Part shown: positions 48,749 through 60,295 of the stretch, one piece after another | Layout of the letters: every line of letters starts with the position of its first letter | Position numbering within the stretch: position 1 is the first letter of the stretch | Source of the DNA: Brachynemurus nebulosus | Taxonomy: Eukaryota; Arthropoda; Insecta; Neuroptera; Myrmeleontidae | Assembly: GCA_035578155.1 (NCBI GenBank) | Contig: JAPWDM010000003.1 | Location: 69,308,142 to 69,372,141, forward strand | Length of the DNA stretch: 64,000 nt | Direction: 5' to 3' | Made by a program: the position numbers and the translations under genes | Notes under the pieces: model-generated | Database searches by the model: none | What the model was told of the DNA's origin: nothing | Seen by the model: the letters and a program-made list of their open reading frames with translations, nothing else

Positions 48749-48863
48749 ATTTAATCTGGATGAAATTACTGAAGAGATCAATAGGTCTCGGCTAACGGTA
48801 AGTCCAAAGTAATATTTTATTATATTCAGTCTTTAAACGGTCTTTCTGCAGACACAATAATAA

Positions 48864-49222
48864 GGCCAGGCGCACATTGAGCTGTGTCATGCAGTAAACG
48901 CAGAGCAGGGCAGAGCAGAGCAGAACAGGGCAAGGCAGGAACGCACGAGAAATAAATTGTGTGGCCGGGCGCACATTGACATGCAATTGACGCAGGCAGG
49001 GCAGCGCAGTTTCTGTGACTTCTCTTGTAGAACGAGACAGTACGAATTTAAAAGCAGAGCAGAGTAGAGCAGAGCAGCACATTCACGAGTGGCACATCGG
49101 TCTCGTTCGACGCAGTGCTGCTCTGCTCTGCGTTTCAATTCGCGCTGTCCCGTTCTACAACACGAGTCACAGAAACTGCGCTGCCCTGCCTGCGTTAACT
49201 GCGTCTCAATGTGCGCCCGGCC
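48864..49222. mobile_element. Palindrome cluster with GGCCGGGCGCACATTGA ends
   Basis: A 260-bp palindrome (48963-49222) starts GGCCGGGCGCACATTGACAT and ends TCAATGTGCGCCCGGCC. Its inner arms mirror over GCAGGCAGGGCAGCGCAGTT and AGAGCAGAGC blocks. A further partial left end, GGCCAGGCGCACATTGAGC, starts at 48864. The interior is made of GCAGAGCAGAGCAG repeats. The short frames on both strands arise from the palindrome. Similarity of the first bases to the primate Alu start is a coincidence. Confidence 0.65.
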
Positions 49223-49640
49223 TGATAGTTTAATTGTTCAAATTAACATACTTTTCAGAATGGTAACAAAATTTGGATACAGTTCAAATAAATTACATAT
49301 TTTTAAGTAAATATTGTAATACATATTTGTAAAATTGTGACCTTGGAGCGCAAAACACCACGAAAAATTTTGATTTCATTAAACAAATCAATACTTTCAA
49401 AGGTTACATTTAATTTTTTGATTTTTCAAAAATAGTCAATGAAACGAAGCCTACAGAAACGCGAGGCCTGGTGTGGTTCACCGTTTACACCGCTTTCGGG
49501 CCGATCTTGCTTGTAACAATACCTATTTCTGATCACTTGTACACGGAAATCCATAATAATTTTTATATACATAATTTTTATATGTAAGGGAAGAACATCA
49601 CTGAAGTTTTTGTATATAACTATTGATAAAAATAAACGTT
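49223..49640. other. Spacer, no gene recognised
   Basis: A+T-rich. 49440-49505 is less biased. Nothing is recognised. Confidence 0.4.
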
Positions 49641-50845
49641 GTAGGGTAAACAGTATAGTTATTGGACACTGACAGTTATTGGGCAAGACACTCTCTTTTG
49701 GAAATTATAAGGCTTATAGTAAAGCAAACTTCCTGATTTTTTAGTTAGACAGAACCCTCTAGTATCTATTTTCAGAAAATGCATTCCATAATTTACAGAA
49801 ACCTGGAACTATGTCATTCTTAGCGTGATCTTAGGTAGTTCATTAATAGAGTTTACTACGTCTAATGAGTGACAAAGCTAGAATCATTTAATAATATCCT
49901 ATAAAATTGTGAATCATCGTAAAGGTTGATCAAGGAGTGGATAAAGGCTCTGTAGGTACATGATACAGGACTTGTGGATTGTGGAAATACGCCAGAAATA
50001 ATTAAATGCAATTTTTGTCCAATAACTGTATTTTTCTACACGCATAACTTTAATATTTTTTTTTCAGAGATTTACCAATATATAATATGAAAGTTTTAAG
50101 TGATACATTAAAGTAGACAGGTCTTACTTTGTTTATGAATTTTTTCGTTCAAAATAAAGTAACAACACGAACTTTTTCTGTACTTTGTTTTGAAAATTTT
50201 TCTTAACTGTCCAATAACCAGGTATCGGATTTCTTTCGGATCAGACAGTTTCGTCTTTAGCATATGCAGGTATACATATTGCACTCAATGTGACTAAAAG
50301 TTCAAAAACAACGTACACAATTTACATACACCCACATACGTATGTGTATCAAGATATTATTTATACGTATTTTATGTAAACATCCTTTTTTTTCTTTTAT
50401 TTATTACCTGCACAATTGAAAAGTGCCACTGTAATTTTAATTGACTATCAAAAGTATTTTTGTTTATATTATGTATGTGATTTATGTGACATGTCATTTA
50501 AATTAAATAAATTCATCTTTCTTTATTGTTTTCAATTTTGAGAGATAGAAGTATAGTTGCTTGTTAAAAAATTGTTTTTCAATAATAAAAAATCTTGAAA
50601 AAATATTCAACTTTTCAATATATTTTACAAAAATTTTTTCCGATTTTTTGAATTTTCTTACTTTTGTCAAATAAAAAATGCTGTTAGTATTCTAAATGGT
50701 GAAAAATGTAATTTTTGACCAATTATATTCATTCAAATGTGCATAATTTAATGTAATTTAGTTGCAAAATTTTACTGAAATAAGTACGGTCCTGACCTGT
50801 CCGAAGAAACCCGATGCCTACCAATAACTATACCGTTTACCCTAC
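49641..50845. mobile_element. 1.2-kb TIR element with iterated TTATTGG motif
   Basis: GTAGGGTAAACAGTATAGTT is mirrored by AACTATACCGTTTACCCTAC, about 25 bases with one difference. The subterminal word TTATTGGAC recurs: 49656 (TTATTGGACAC), 49676 (TTATTGGGC), and reversed at 50017 (GTCCAATAAC), 50208 (GTCCAATAACC) and 50821 (CCAATAAC). No long open frame is present. Superfamily undecided. Confidence 0.65.
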
Positions 50846-51707
50846 TAGTTAAGTATAATGTTCAAAATATAAAGAACAACAAAAACTATTTGCTTCCGCT
50901 ATCGCTACCAAGTACTTGTATTACTGGAGACTAAATACTGAGTGTAAGTATAGTGAAAACAAAAAGTATTTTACATTTTACCTAAAGGAACGAGAATGGA
51001 TTACCAACTATATTATTTTAATATACATTGTTAGGTTATGTAAGCGCATATCAAATCGACGCGACGATGCCGCCATGTACTTTTACGTACCTAGGTATCG
51101 CGGTAGCGGTACAGTGCCGCGGTATTTCTGTGCATACTGACAATCGCAATTTTGTTGTTGTTATTGGTTATGACATGGATCGCTGTGAGTCAGTCGGCTT
51201 TGTTGTTCCATTGTTCTTTTGTTTCACTCTTTATTTTGTTTCGTTTTTTCTGCTGCTTTTTTGCTGTTCTCTTGTGTAGAACCCGTGGGTATGTAATTTA
51301 GTTTAGTTTGGTGTGTAGAAACATATATAAGTATAGTTCATAGTCAATAAATTAGGACTACTAAGACTGTTTGAGACTATTAAAGTTACTGAAAAACAAA
51401 ATAATAAATTATTTTTGTCAAAATTACTATTTCTAATGCTCGAAATTATAAAAAAAAGATTTTTACTTGGAAAATAAAGTAGGTAGCTGAGTAATAGTAT
51501 AGGTCAAATCTGTTAATGAAGCAAAATTGGACGTACAATTTTAAATTAGTAGTTATTCTAATATAAAAATAACAAACAGGAAAAGAGACAAAAAAGTAGA
51601 TAGGTCTAATTTTGGTTTACTTGTTGCATTCTTTCATTGACGTCAGACCATTTTTAGTTGATTACACATGTAGTTATCTGAAATAACATATATTATGTTA
51701 GTTTCAT
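50846..51707. other. No gene recognised
   Basis: 51050-51130 is less A+T-rich (GCGGTAGCGGTACAGTGCCG). The frames 50916-51140 and 51028-51279 overlap it but match nothing known. Confidence 0.4.
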
Positions 51708-52170
51708 ACTCCGTTCGGCATCCAGCTTGCTGTCCGACACTCAGATCGGCGTTCGACTTGCCGTCCGACACTTCGTCCGGCGTCCGACTTGCCGTCCGAC
51801 ACTCCGTCCGGTGCCCGACTTGCCGTCTGGCACTCCATCCGGCGTCAGGCTTGCCGTTCGACACTCCCTTCGGCATCTGTCTTGCCGTTCAACACTCCAT
51901 CCGGCGTGCGACTTGCCATCCGGCACTCCGTCCGACACTGTCTCCGGCATCTGTTTTGCCGTCTGACACTCTCTCCGGCATCCGTCTTGCCGTCCGACAC
52001 CTCGTCCGGTGTCCAGCTTGCCGTCTAACACCTCGTCCGAGGTCCGACTTGGCGTCCGACATCCGACTTGCCGTTCGACACTTCGTCCGGCACCCGTGCT
52101 GCCGTCCGACACTCCGTTCGGCTCCCGGCTTGCCGTTCGACACTTTATCCGGCATCCGTCTTGCCGTACT
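51708..52170 (+). repeat. GC-rich 31-bp minisatellite, about 14 units
   Basis: The unit is CTTGCCGTCCGACACTCCGT followed by CCGGCATCCGA. The CTTGC landmark falls at 51726, 51757, 51788, 51819, 51850, 51881, 51912, then 51955 (a 12-base gain), 51986, 52017, 52048, 52067 (a 12-base loss), 52098, 52129 and 52160. Because 31 is not a multiple of three and the unit has no stop codon, long open frames appear in several frames of both strands (up to 167 codons). They are not genes. G+C content is far above the surroundings. Confidence 0.9.
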
Positions 52171-52234
52171 TTGGCAAATGGCCCATTCATTATGTTAATT
52201 AAAATTCACATAGTATTTGAAAAATCATCAAATT

Positions 52235-52304
52235 GGATCGGCTGGGACTCGAACCCGGATCTCTTGGTTGCTAGCCAAGCGCCTTGCCAATTAGGCCACC
52301 GACC
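52235..52304 (-). pseudogene. tRNA-like sequence, well folded (SINE head or pseudo-tRNA)
   Basis: On the minus strand the 70-nt sequence folds well. GGTCGGT pairs with GCCGATC (two G-T pairs). The D arm is CCTAATTGGCAAGG. The anticodon stem CTTGG/CCAAG holds the loop CTAGCAA (AGC). The T arm is CCGGG-TTCGAGT-CCCAG with one mismatch. The A and B boxes are intact. The alanine identity pair G3-U70 is absent (U3-A70 here), only six bases precede T8, and two relatives lie in this window, so a SINE-type head is more likely than a true tRNA-Ala. Confidence 0.65.
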
Positions 52305-52849
52305 ACTTAAAATCTTATTTTATTTATTTTTCTTGTTTTCACACAGTCTCGGTTCAGAAATTTTTCAACTAATTACACTCTCTCTCTTTTTTGTGTCAAT
52401 GCAAACTAATGACCCGTAATTTATTGACACTGAAGTGTATATGTTGGTATATGCTTACATGTAAGTTTATGTTCACAGAAACCCTTTGTGATATAAACAT
52501 TTTTAATTTGTTGAAAAAAAATTTTCTCAGTACAGACATATAACTACATATTATGTACATATGTATGTTATGAAAGTATATTCGTAACTACAAACAGGCG
52601 ACGTCAGTAAGGTATTCCTTTTTTCTCCATTCAAATCATATATGAGCAATATGGTACGTATTATTCCAGAATAATTGCTACGTGGAAACGTTTTGTTTTG
52701 TTCAAATTAACATTCTGGTAAATTTTCATTTTGAATTTAAACATAAAACTGCGCGGTTTTTGCGTAACTGTTTCACTCGCGCATGTGTGCAATTTACAAC
52801 CTCAGTCAAGTTAATTAAATTTTCTTTAGTAACAGCAATTACGCAGGGA
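52305..52849. other. A+T-rich spacer, no gene recognised
   Basis: The frame 52682-52870 is unrecognised. No other structure. Confidence 0.4.
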
Positions 52850-53787
52850 AAAAAAACGACTTCAAAATAAAATTGCTAAAAAGTACGAAATAATTATGCG
52901 ATAAATAAAATTTCAATGCAATCCAAATACCTGTATGTATAAGCAAATCTAACAGTTTTGAAGTTGACGCTGAGCCAACTGGACTACATTTAAAACTGAT
53001 TACATTGAATGTAGTAAATTATGAATTTATAAGATTTGTAAATTTGTTGGCGTAGATACCGCCAACAGTAATTTTATAACTTCCCATAGTAAGTTATTGT
53101 AATGGGTCCGATTTTACGAATCGCTACTTTTGACATATCTCCACGTTTCAAGGTCACTAGAATCCGAATCCATCGTTTTTAGCGTGATGTCTGTGCGTGC
53201 GTTAGTTCGTTCGTTCGTTCGTTCGTGAATTTTTTTTTCGTCTCGCATATCTCGAGAACAAATGATGATATCAACTCCGGGCTAATTTCATTAGATGCGT
53301 AATCAAAAAATGAAGACGGGATAAAGTTTTCAGCAAATTCGGATTAGCGGTTTGTTTCTGTGGTAAAAAAACAGAATTAACTTCATTAAGATAACATAGA
53401 TTATATGGATTTTTTACCATAACATTATTATATAATGGCCTAAGAACCTTCCTTGATGTTAAAAACGCCAGTATATTATTATAAAATTTAAGAAAAAAAA
53501 AACGAAATAAGAAACTGTTTTTGAAATATATTTTGTCTCGCATATCTTGAGAACAAATGATGTTATCATTTGTTTGATAAGGGTGGAATCCCCATCCTTA
53601 GGTACAGAAGGCGAAGCCCCCGGTATGGTGTAAAAGGCAAAGTCTCTATCGGGGGCCCAGGGGAGAAGTTGCTCGAAATGGAAAAAGAATTATTTATGTA
53701 CAGTAGTCTCTAGCCTTTAAGGACACCCAATGAGAAGTTGACAGTGTGGATAGACCTGTCCCTAAAATTTTTTTGAAGTCGGTTTTA
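52850..53787. repeat. Dispersed repeat with ACGACTTCAAA inverted ends
   Basis: AAAAACGACTTCAAAA at the left is mirrored by TTTTTTGAAGTCGGTTTT at the right. The interior holds a TTCG microsatellite (53205-53226) after GATGTCTGTGCGTGCG. It also holds two direct copies of GTCTCGCATATCTCGAGAAC / ...TCTTGAGAAC followed by AAATGATG (53240 and 53535), which may bracket a later insertion of about 295 bp. This block style is common in insect genomes. The minus frame 53271-53543 lies in that inner segment and is unrecognised. Confidence 0.55.
53205..53226. repeat. (TTCG)n microsatellite
   Basis: Five tandem TTCG units within the dispersed repeat. Confidence 0.85.
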
Positions 53788-54176
53788 CACTTTTTCTTAA
53801 AAGATTTTATTATTTATAATTATAACAATTTAAATATATCTGTTTTATGAAGGAGATTTATTTATCAATTCAAAAACTTTTTCGATTAAATTAAATCATA
53901 TTAATTAATTAATCCACTGTTGTCATGAAAAGTCATCCAAAATTATCTGTCTGATGAGACAAAATTAAAATATAAAATTAACGGTTTTTGAATAACTTTT
54001 CAAATAAATGAAGACGCATTTCCATACAGATAACACTCTTAAAAACAGATTAAAAGATTAAAATGAACAAATCAGAAAAAGATGATAATATACGAATTTG
54101 ATGAAATAATCTTTAGGAGGTGGGAAGATGTGTATTTTTAATACTAAATTTTATTGGAACGGTTATTTGTGTATTA
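53788..54176. other. A+T-rich spacer, no gene recognised
   Basis: Nothing supported. Confidence 0.4.
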
Positions 54177-54733
54177 AGAGCGCAAAATGGTATATCGCCG
54201 CTCGACTGAGAATGTTGACGCGCGACGCCGGATGGTGGAGCGCGTCATTCTCATGAGAGCGTCAATGTCATTTTGTGCTCGAATTACACACAAAATTTTT
54301 TCTACAATCTTATAAAAGGTATTATATTTTTTATTTAAAAGATACTTGAAAAAATAATAATGGACGTTAATTTTTACTTAGTATTATAATTTTTACAGCT
54401 TCAGAAATATCTGGCGGTGTACTGTCACTATTAAATATTTTTTTAAATTTTTATTTTTACTGTTTATTAATTATAGTTATTTATTATTATTAATTAATAT
54501 TTTGTAGTTATTTTGAAATTTAATAAAATTAATATTTCATTTGATTACGGTAAAAATAATAATTTTAGAATCTGTTTATTTGTTACCATAGAAAATATAA
54601 ACAACGCCTACCCGATTTGTAATTAAATATAGGTTGAGCGAGCGAGAAAGTATTACTTTACCGCTTTAAAGCGAAAAGTAATACTATGTTGCTCGGCAAC
54701 TAGAGTCTTCGGTAAATACACATTTTGCGCTCT
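54177..54733. mobile_element. Composite hairpin element with AGAGCGCAAAATG ends
   Basis: AGAGCGCAAAATG (54177) is mirrored by CATTTTGCGCTCT (54721-54733). Each end carries its own hairpin. At the left, 54178-54281 folds on GAGAATG...GACGCGC and GCGCGTCATTCTC. At the right, 54633-54700 folds on GAGCGAGAAAGTATTACTTT and its complement. The middle is A+T-rich and non-coding. The style resembles the hairpin repeats at 22362 and 34427, though sequence similarity is not clear. Confidence 0.55.
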
Positions 54734-55590
54734 CTTCACAGAGCGCAAAAGCCTACTTTCCACTAAGATTATAGAAAAAATACATTATTATTAAGTCTCA
54801 TATCTGAGAAAAGTTTATTGCATCACTCAGACTGAGCAATCATTTATATTAACTGTGTTTATGGTTGGGTAAAATATGAGATTTTCAAACTTAATCGACG
54901 CTTATTTATCGCCCTACGAGGGCGACAGCTACAGCGTTAAGTACAACCTTAGTACACGGAGAGAAGAATCATATAATTTTTGTAGATTATATTTCAGAAA
55001 AATTAGCATGCTCTCTTATAATGCGTGCGCGATAGCCGACCAAAGTAAAAAATGGTAAAATTTAATGTGTCTTGTTGTCGTACTCTTTCATTTGCGCATC
55101 TGGCCCGCAACCTTATGTTGGTTCGGCTGTACGCACTGAGGAACAATATACCTATTCAAACCTGCTTCGAAAAACTTCGAAGATGCCCGATCTTTTCCGA
55201 TCTTCGATTCTTTATGATGCATACAAAAATGATTGGCAACAATATGTTCTAATACTGAAGATAGTGAAGTAACAAAATGATGAATTAAACGGTGACAGTC
55301 CGTCCTGTAAGACAGTGTAATGAATATTACTTGCTGCTTGTAAGACAGTCTAATAAATCAAGGTACTTGGTCCGACCAAGTTGGTCGTCACACGACTCAC
55401 CAGCCTGGCTATATGACTTGCATGTATGAGTGGGGTACATTTCAACAGCGTTGATACCTTCTTTCTCTTTCTTTCTTTCTACTATTAGCAGATAGCAAGA
55501 CGGCATGGTAATATTTGAGGTAATATTACGGAAAGAATATTCTATCCTTTAAATTTTCTATGATTAATTATAATTTTTATATTTTTACCG
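54734..55590. other. No gene recognised
   Basis: Three short frames (54876-55058, 55052-55252 and 55072-55272) lie in less A+T-rich sequence, overlap each other in different frames, and match nothing known. A short direct repeat, TGTAAGACAGT, occurs near 55306 and 55341. Confidence 0.4.
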
Positions 55591-55671
55591 TACAAAATTA
55601 AATATGTTCGCCTTTTAAACGTCGATTGTAGTGCTGAGCACAGTAATTTTTCTATGAATTTTCTCTCCGTG
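55591..55671 (-). mobile_element. Single arm of the 2268-2433 MITE family
   Basis: ACGTCGATTGTAGT...GAGCACAGTAATTTTTCTAT and AATTTTCTCTCCGTG match the right arm of the MITE at 2268-2433 with a few changes. The complementary arm is missing, so it is a broken copy. Confidence 0.75.
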
Positions 55672-56399
55672 TACATCTACTATTATTACTTTTTGAAAAC
55701 AGCACCGTGTCCGCACCTGCTGCTTCTAAAAAATCCGCATCTTCATCCGCATCTGAAAATACTATAAAATATCAAATCCGCAACAACTCTGATTCCAAGG
55801 AAACATTCCAAATGACATTTACTTCCTTAAACTTTATCATTTTGTAATATTTTAAACGCTGTAGGTACGTAGATTGTATATCAATCTAGGAAAATGATAT
55901 GCACATCCTATAAAAACACATTATTTGTGACAAATAGTTGCAAAAATTGTGCTATAAAATTTCATTTGATAGTTGCTGCGGGCTACAATTTATTTCTACA
56001 TAAATTGAAAACCATTTACCTAATCATTTCGTGTTTGATATTCAATATTTATATTTGCTGGATATCATATCAGTATGAGGGTATATAGGCGGCATGTATG
56101 TATGTTTATATACGAGTATTATGTATATAGAAATTTTTGATTTGCATTTCATTTTCGACAAATAAAGAAAACTCTATCGAATGAAAAATATATCTTACGA
56201 AAATGTATACAAAATTTCACAAGGGGAAAAATTTTCAGTACAATTTTTGATGAATATATTTGGTATTAACGGAAAAAATATTTTTTCTTATATCTTCTTC
56301 TATATATATAAAAGAGCAATACCACTGACTCACCTATCAAGAAATCTCCAAAACTACAATATCTACAAACTTGAAATTTGGCATGTAGGTCCCTATTGT
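55672..56399. other. A+T-rich stretch, no gene recognised
   Basis: The frames 55894-56088 and 56181-56423 are unrecognised. Confidence 0.4.
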
Positions 56400-56640
56400 A
56401 CCTGCGTGGTAAGTGGTCCATAATTACTATGGCCTTACTATCCACCGACCCATAATCACTGTGACCTAACAATCCAGTGGTCCATAATTACTGTGGCCTT
56501 ACTACCCAGCACCCATAATCATTGTGACCTTGCTAGTTGCTAACCAATGGTCCGTAATTACTATGACCTTAATATCAGGCGACCCATAATCACTGTGACT
56601 ACCTAGTAATTCATAATTACTGTGATCTTGCTACTCAGTG
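56400..56640 (+). repeat. 31-32-bp minisatellite, array C
   Basis: CCATAATYACTGTGRCCTTA recurs at 56418, 56450, 56482, 56513, 56552, 56584 and about 56611. Most spacings are 31-32 bases. The core ACTGTGACCTTACTACC is shared with array B (47795-48748) and, reversed, with array A (20761-21050). The rest of the unit differs, so it is probably a diverged relative. Confidence 0.7.
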
Positions 56641-56718
56641 TGTATTATAGTTTCTTGAATTAATCTTCATTCTGTTATTTGCGCAAAATTAATTGAATAA
56701 AACTGATATTTTTACAGA

Positions 56719-57162
56719 GGGCGTTTTCGCGTTGGGGCTACCGTAGCGAGGAGCGACGCTACTTTGTGATCGTGTACTCACAACCATGATTCCGGTGGTC
56801 ATTAGAGCTATGTTTCAAAATATTTTGAAATGGCTAACGCAATATAGCTCCCGTTGACACATAACCGTGCACATAACTTAAAAAAAATTTAAATTTTTCA
56901 AACTGTTTATGTTTTAATAATTTTTGTATTATGCCACGTTAATTTTAATATCTCAAACATAAAATTTTTCTTCATTACATTAAAAATTGCAACCATTTTA
57001 AGAGATTGTCAAAAAAAATTTTTGAATGACATTTGTATGCTACGCGAACAACTATAGCGCGTATCCATGGGAGCAATGCTTATGCAACGCGAACATGAAT
57101 GCTACGTCGATCCGAAGTGATGCCCACGGAAGCGATGAAAGCCACAACGCGAATAGGCCCAA
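56719..57162. mobile_element. Inverted-repeat element with GCGTTGTGGCT ends
   Basis: GGGCGTTTTCGCGTTGGGGCT is mirrored by AGCCACAACGCGAATAGGCCC. Inside, GCGACGCTAC and ACGCGAACA words add to the inverted structure. The arms are short and imperfect. No target duplication is certain and no coding sequence is present. Confidence 0.5.
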
Positions 57163-58143
57163 AGTAATATGTACGAAATGAACTCTTTTGTTATTCTTGT
57201 CACTATGAAAATAAAAACTTATATTTTAAAATGTTTTAAATATTTACAACTATTTGACAGTTCGAAAGTCAAATAATGTCTATCACCGGTTTCCTTATTT
57301 TTTCTACGAATGGATTGATTAAACTTTTGTAGCGTTATATAACCGATTAATAAAAATTACCAAGCAGTTTACCCTTTCCTTAAAATTATGTTTGTTTCAT
57401 ACATGAGGTTAATAATAGAAACAAATATATTCCGTTATATTCTGCGAATTTCGTTTTAAGTGTTGTCACATCATTATCTTTTTTTACAACTTATAATTCT
57501 CAATCTCGTTATGGGTACATTCCTAGATACATATTCGAATACTGTATACACACCCTAGAAATATTTTTTTAATACAGTAAAATTATAATTTATTCATTTA
57601 GAGTTTGCTGTAATCAATTTCTTTTTTTTTTTATAATTTTTTTTTTTTTGATAAAAGTACTATATAAATAAATCGTAAAGAATCGCAACTTATTATACTG
57701 CGTTAACTTATTATCAAATCGAAACACGTACGCGATATTTTCGAAACCAATTTTTTTTGCTGATATGTTTACCTTATGTACAACGAAAGTCACTTACCGC
57801 AAAATTCACAAGACCACCCTCTGCTACCATCACCGGTTTATAATAAACACCAATATATATACGTTATGTATGTTACTCGTTGATTTTCTTTACTTATCAA
57901 AATCGAAAAAGAAAATTTCATTAAAAGTTTTAACGAAATTTGCTTGACTTAAATAAATTATGATTTGTATTTTTAACTGTTAATTAACATGATGAAAATT
58001 TTCGATATACCGTAAAATTGAGTAAATTGCGGTATTTTTTAACTTTGTATTCGATTTTCATACAGTTTCTTACATATTAGATGATGTAGAACAGACTAAT
58101 TTTGATTCTGGTAGTTCGCTCTTCATTTTTCATTTACATTTAT
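57163..58143. other. A+T-rich stretch, no gene recognised
   Basis: Long T runs at 57622-57650. The frame 57765-57947 is unrecognised. Confidence 0.4.
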
Positions 58144-59042
58144 TTAAAGGGGGGTTTACTCGAGAGTCCTCAAAAATTATGTATTTTTCAAGAATTTTTT
58201 TCTCAAGAACGGAAGTAAATATCAATTTCAAATTTTGTGCACATATTTATTAAGTATTAAACAACACAAAAAAAATTTTTCAAGGACAAATATAAAAAAG
58301 TGTCCATTTTATAGATAGTGCAGTGTGACGATCCGAAAATCCAATGCCTTGTTGGTGGACATCCTAGCGCCGGTAATAAACCACCGAAATCCAAAAACAA
58401 AAAAGATTTATAAAATATATAAAGAGTACCGACACCTCTACCTATAATATCAATAAATTGCTGAAAAAAAATGGCGGATGTTTGAACTTTTGATTACGAT
58501 TTTTGTCTTGTTTTTCGCTCTTTAAAGTAAATTTAAAAATAAAAAAAATATTGAAAGTGTATCGAACTTAGGTAGGTAGAGGTGCCGAAGAATTAAATTA
58601 TCGTTAAAATAAAAAATTAAAAAAAAGGATCCATCGAATAGTTTTTGAGTTATCGTGTCCGTCAGTTCCAAAAATGTAGTTCCGACATATTATAAAATAT
58701 ATATATAAACAAAACGTATTTTCAAAATTTTATATTTAATACTCATTATTGCGTGAACTACGTTTTTTGAATTTTTTTATAGGAAGTTGGATTCGGTTAA
58801 TGTGCAAGAATCTTATTTTTAAATTATTTTCAGTAAAATCACTTTGGGAACATATTCAACACATAATTTGCTGTTAATTTCGGCAAAAAAAATCGATTTT
58901 TTTATCAAATCTCAAGTAAACCTTCCCTTAAATTACTTTCAGCAAAATCACTTTGGGAACATATTCTACACATAATTAGCTACCAATTTCTGCAAAAAAA
59001 ATAATGGATTTTTTAACGACTCTCAAGTAAACCTCTCCTTAA
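58144..59042. mobile_element. TTAA-flanked element with duplicated 3' end
   Basis: TTAA followed by AGGGGGGTTTACTCGAGAGT is mirrored by ACTCTCAAGTAAACCTCTCC followed by TTAA. TTAA at both sides fits a piggyBac-type duplication, although the ends are not the usual CCC. The last 109 bases are duplicated in tandem (58821-58929 and 58930-59040), each ending in its own CTCAAGTAAACC terminus. No open frame of note is present. Confidence 0.6.
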
Positions 59043-59887
59043 CCATTAATGAATAAGGGGTTAATTTGAATAAACAGCGGAAACGTAATCAGCAAAATAA
59101 TTGTATTTGATTTTATTAAAATAAATACAAAAGCATTAATATTCTTGATAGGGAAATGAATTCTAAACAAAACAAAAGAAAACTACTTAGCACATTACAA
59201 TATTTTATAATATACTTTGCTATCGACAAAAAATACATTTTTTTGCCCTCTTACAGTAGTAAAATAATACTTTATATAAAATATTTAATGCTAACGAATA
59301 TAACGAAAAAATCTACATGAAGTTAATAAAAACCATTTTAACTTTTTGTGCGATTTAAAATTTTAATACTTGCTGATCGATATTGTAGCACCAGTACAAT
59401 GTTGAATTCACAGAGGTAAGCCATTCACTAGCTGTTACTCAATACCGTTAAACCCAGCGACTTTGCGAAGCCACATTTTATGTGAAACAAATTAAAATTT
59501 TATGGCTCATAATATCTATAATACTTTTTTTATTCACAAGGGCATTTCTAGTAAATCAATGGTATTTTATGTGGTTTTCTCGGATTTGTACCTGTGATTT
59601 CCTCAAATTACAACATTAACAGTCAATTTAAAAAATGTGGTTTTGTAGAGATACTTTCAACAGATAAAAGTTGTGAGGTTTGACGGTACTTACAGTATAA
59701 GTACGTCATATACAATGACCATGGTCGAGAAACATTAAGGTGAGATATTGAGACAATGATGAACTTAATTAATTTAATTAAAAGTTTGATTTAGGCTTGC
59801 TATTGTTATTTTTTAGAGGTCACTGAATAACCAGAAGCAATATTTCTATCTCTACTTACTGTGCCCCCTGTCTGGGGACTGGTACCC
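59043..59887. other. A+T-rich stretch, no gene recognised
   Basis: No structure could be supported. Confidence 0.4.
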
Positions 59888-60292
59888 CTTCCAAGCGATT
59901 ATGATAAATACAACAACACACATCCTCGTATCGACACAAGCATGCGAATGTGTTAGTGTAATATGTTGATGAATGACTACGTACCTTGCATATATGTAGC
60001 ATATGCCGTCATGGCCGACCTTTGTAACTAACAACCAACAATTAAAAATAAATTTATTTATTTTAAGAAAGATATCCCTTTATTTTGAAAATTTTTTATT
60101 CAGTAGAATTTTTACACTTAAATATGAGACACACTTCATACGTTTTTCTGTTTAAATTTCACGAGTTGATTAAAAAAAAACAATAACATAAGAACGATGT
60201 GAACGACGTGACGAACACTAACAGACTAAATCAAAAGTGGTGTAAATTGCAGCTCATTGCAACTTACGAACGACAGATTTTTACATGTACAC
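59888..60292. repeat. Dispersed repeat, uninterrupted copy
   Basis: Shorter continuous relative of 14455-16170, sharing GCATGCGAATGTGTTAGTG, GTCATGGCCGACC, ACTAACAACCAACAATTA and AAGATATCCCTTTATTTTGA. It lacks the 1.36-kb palindrome. It has its own insertion of about 70 bases near 60120-60190. Confidence 0.65.
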
Positions 60293-60295
60293 TTA

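Noticed and set aside
48963..48980. GGCCGGGCGCA resembles the start of a primate Alu.
   Set aside because: Only about 11 bases match, the rest is unrelated, and the element is a palindrome, which Alu is not.
51695..52198. Open frames of up to 167 codons on both strands, rich in Arg, Pro, Ser and Leu.
   Set aside because: They are translations of a stop-free 31-bp minisatellite. Several frames on both strands are open at once, and the unit is not a multiple of three.
52235..52304. A functional tRNA-Ala(AGC) on the minus strand.
   Set aside because: It lacks the G3-U70 identity pair and has a T-stem mismatch, one base is short before T8, and relatives exist in the window. A SINE-type head is more likely.
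53205..53226. A CRISPR-like array of short repeats.
   Set aside because: It is a plain TTCG microsatellite, and the other short tandem arrays in the window have no spacers. The DNA is eukaryotic in character.
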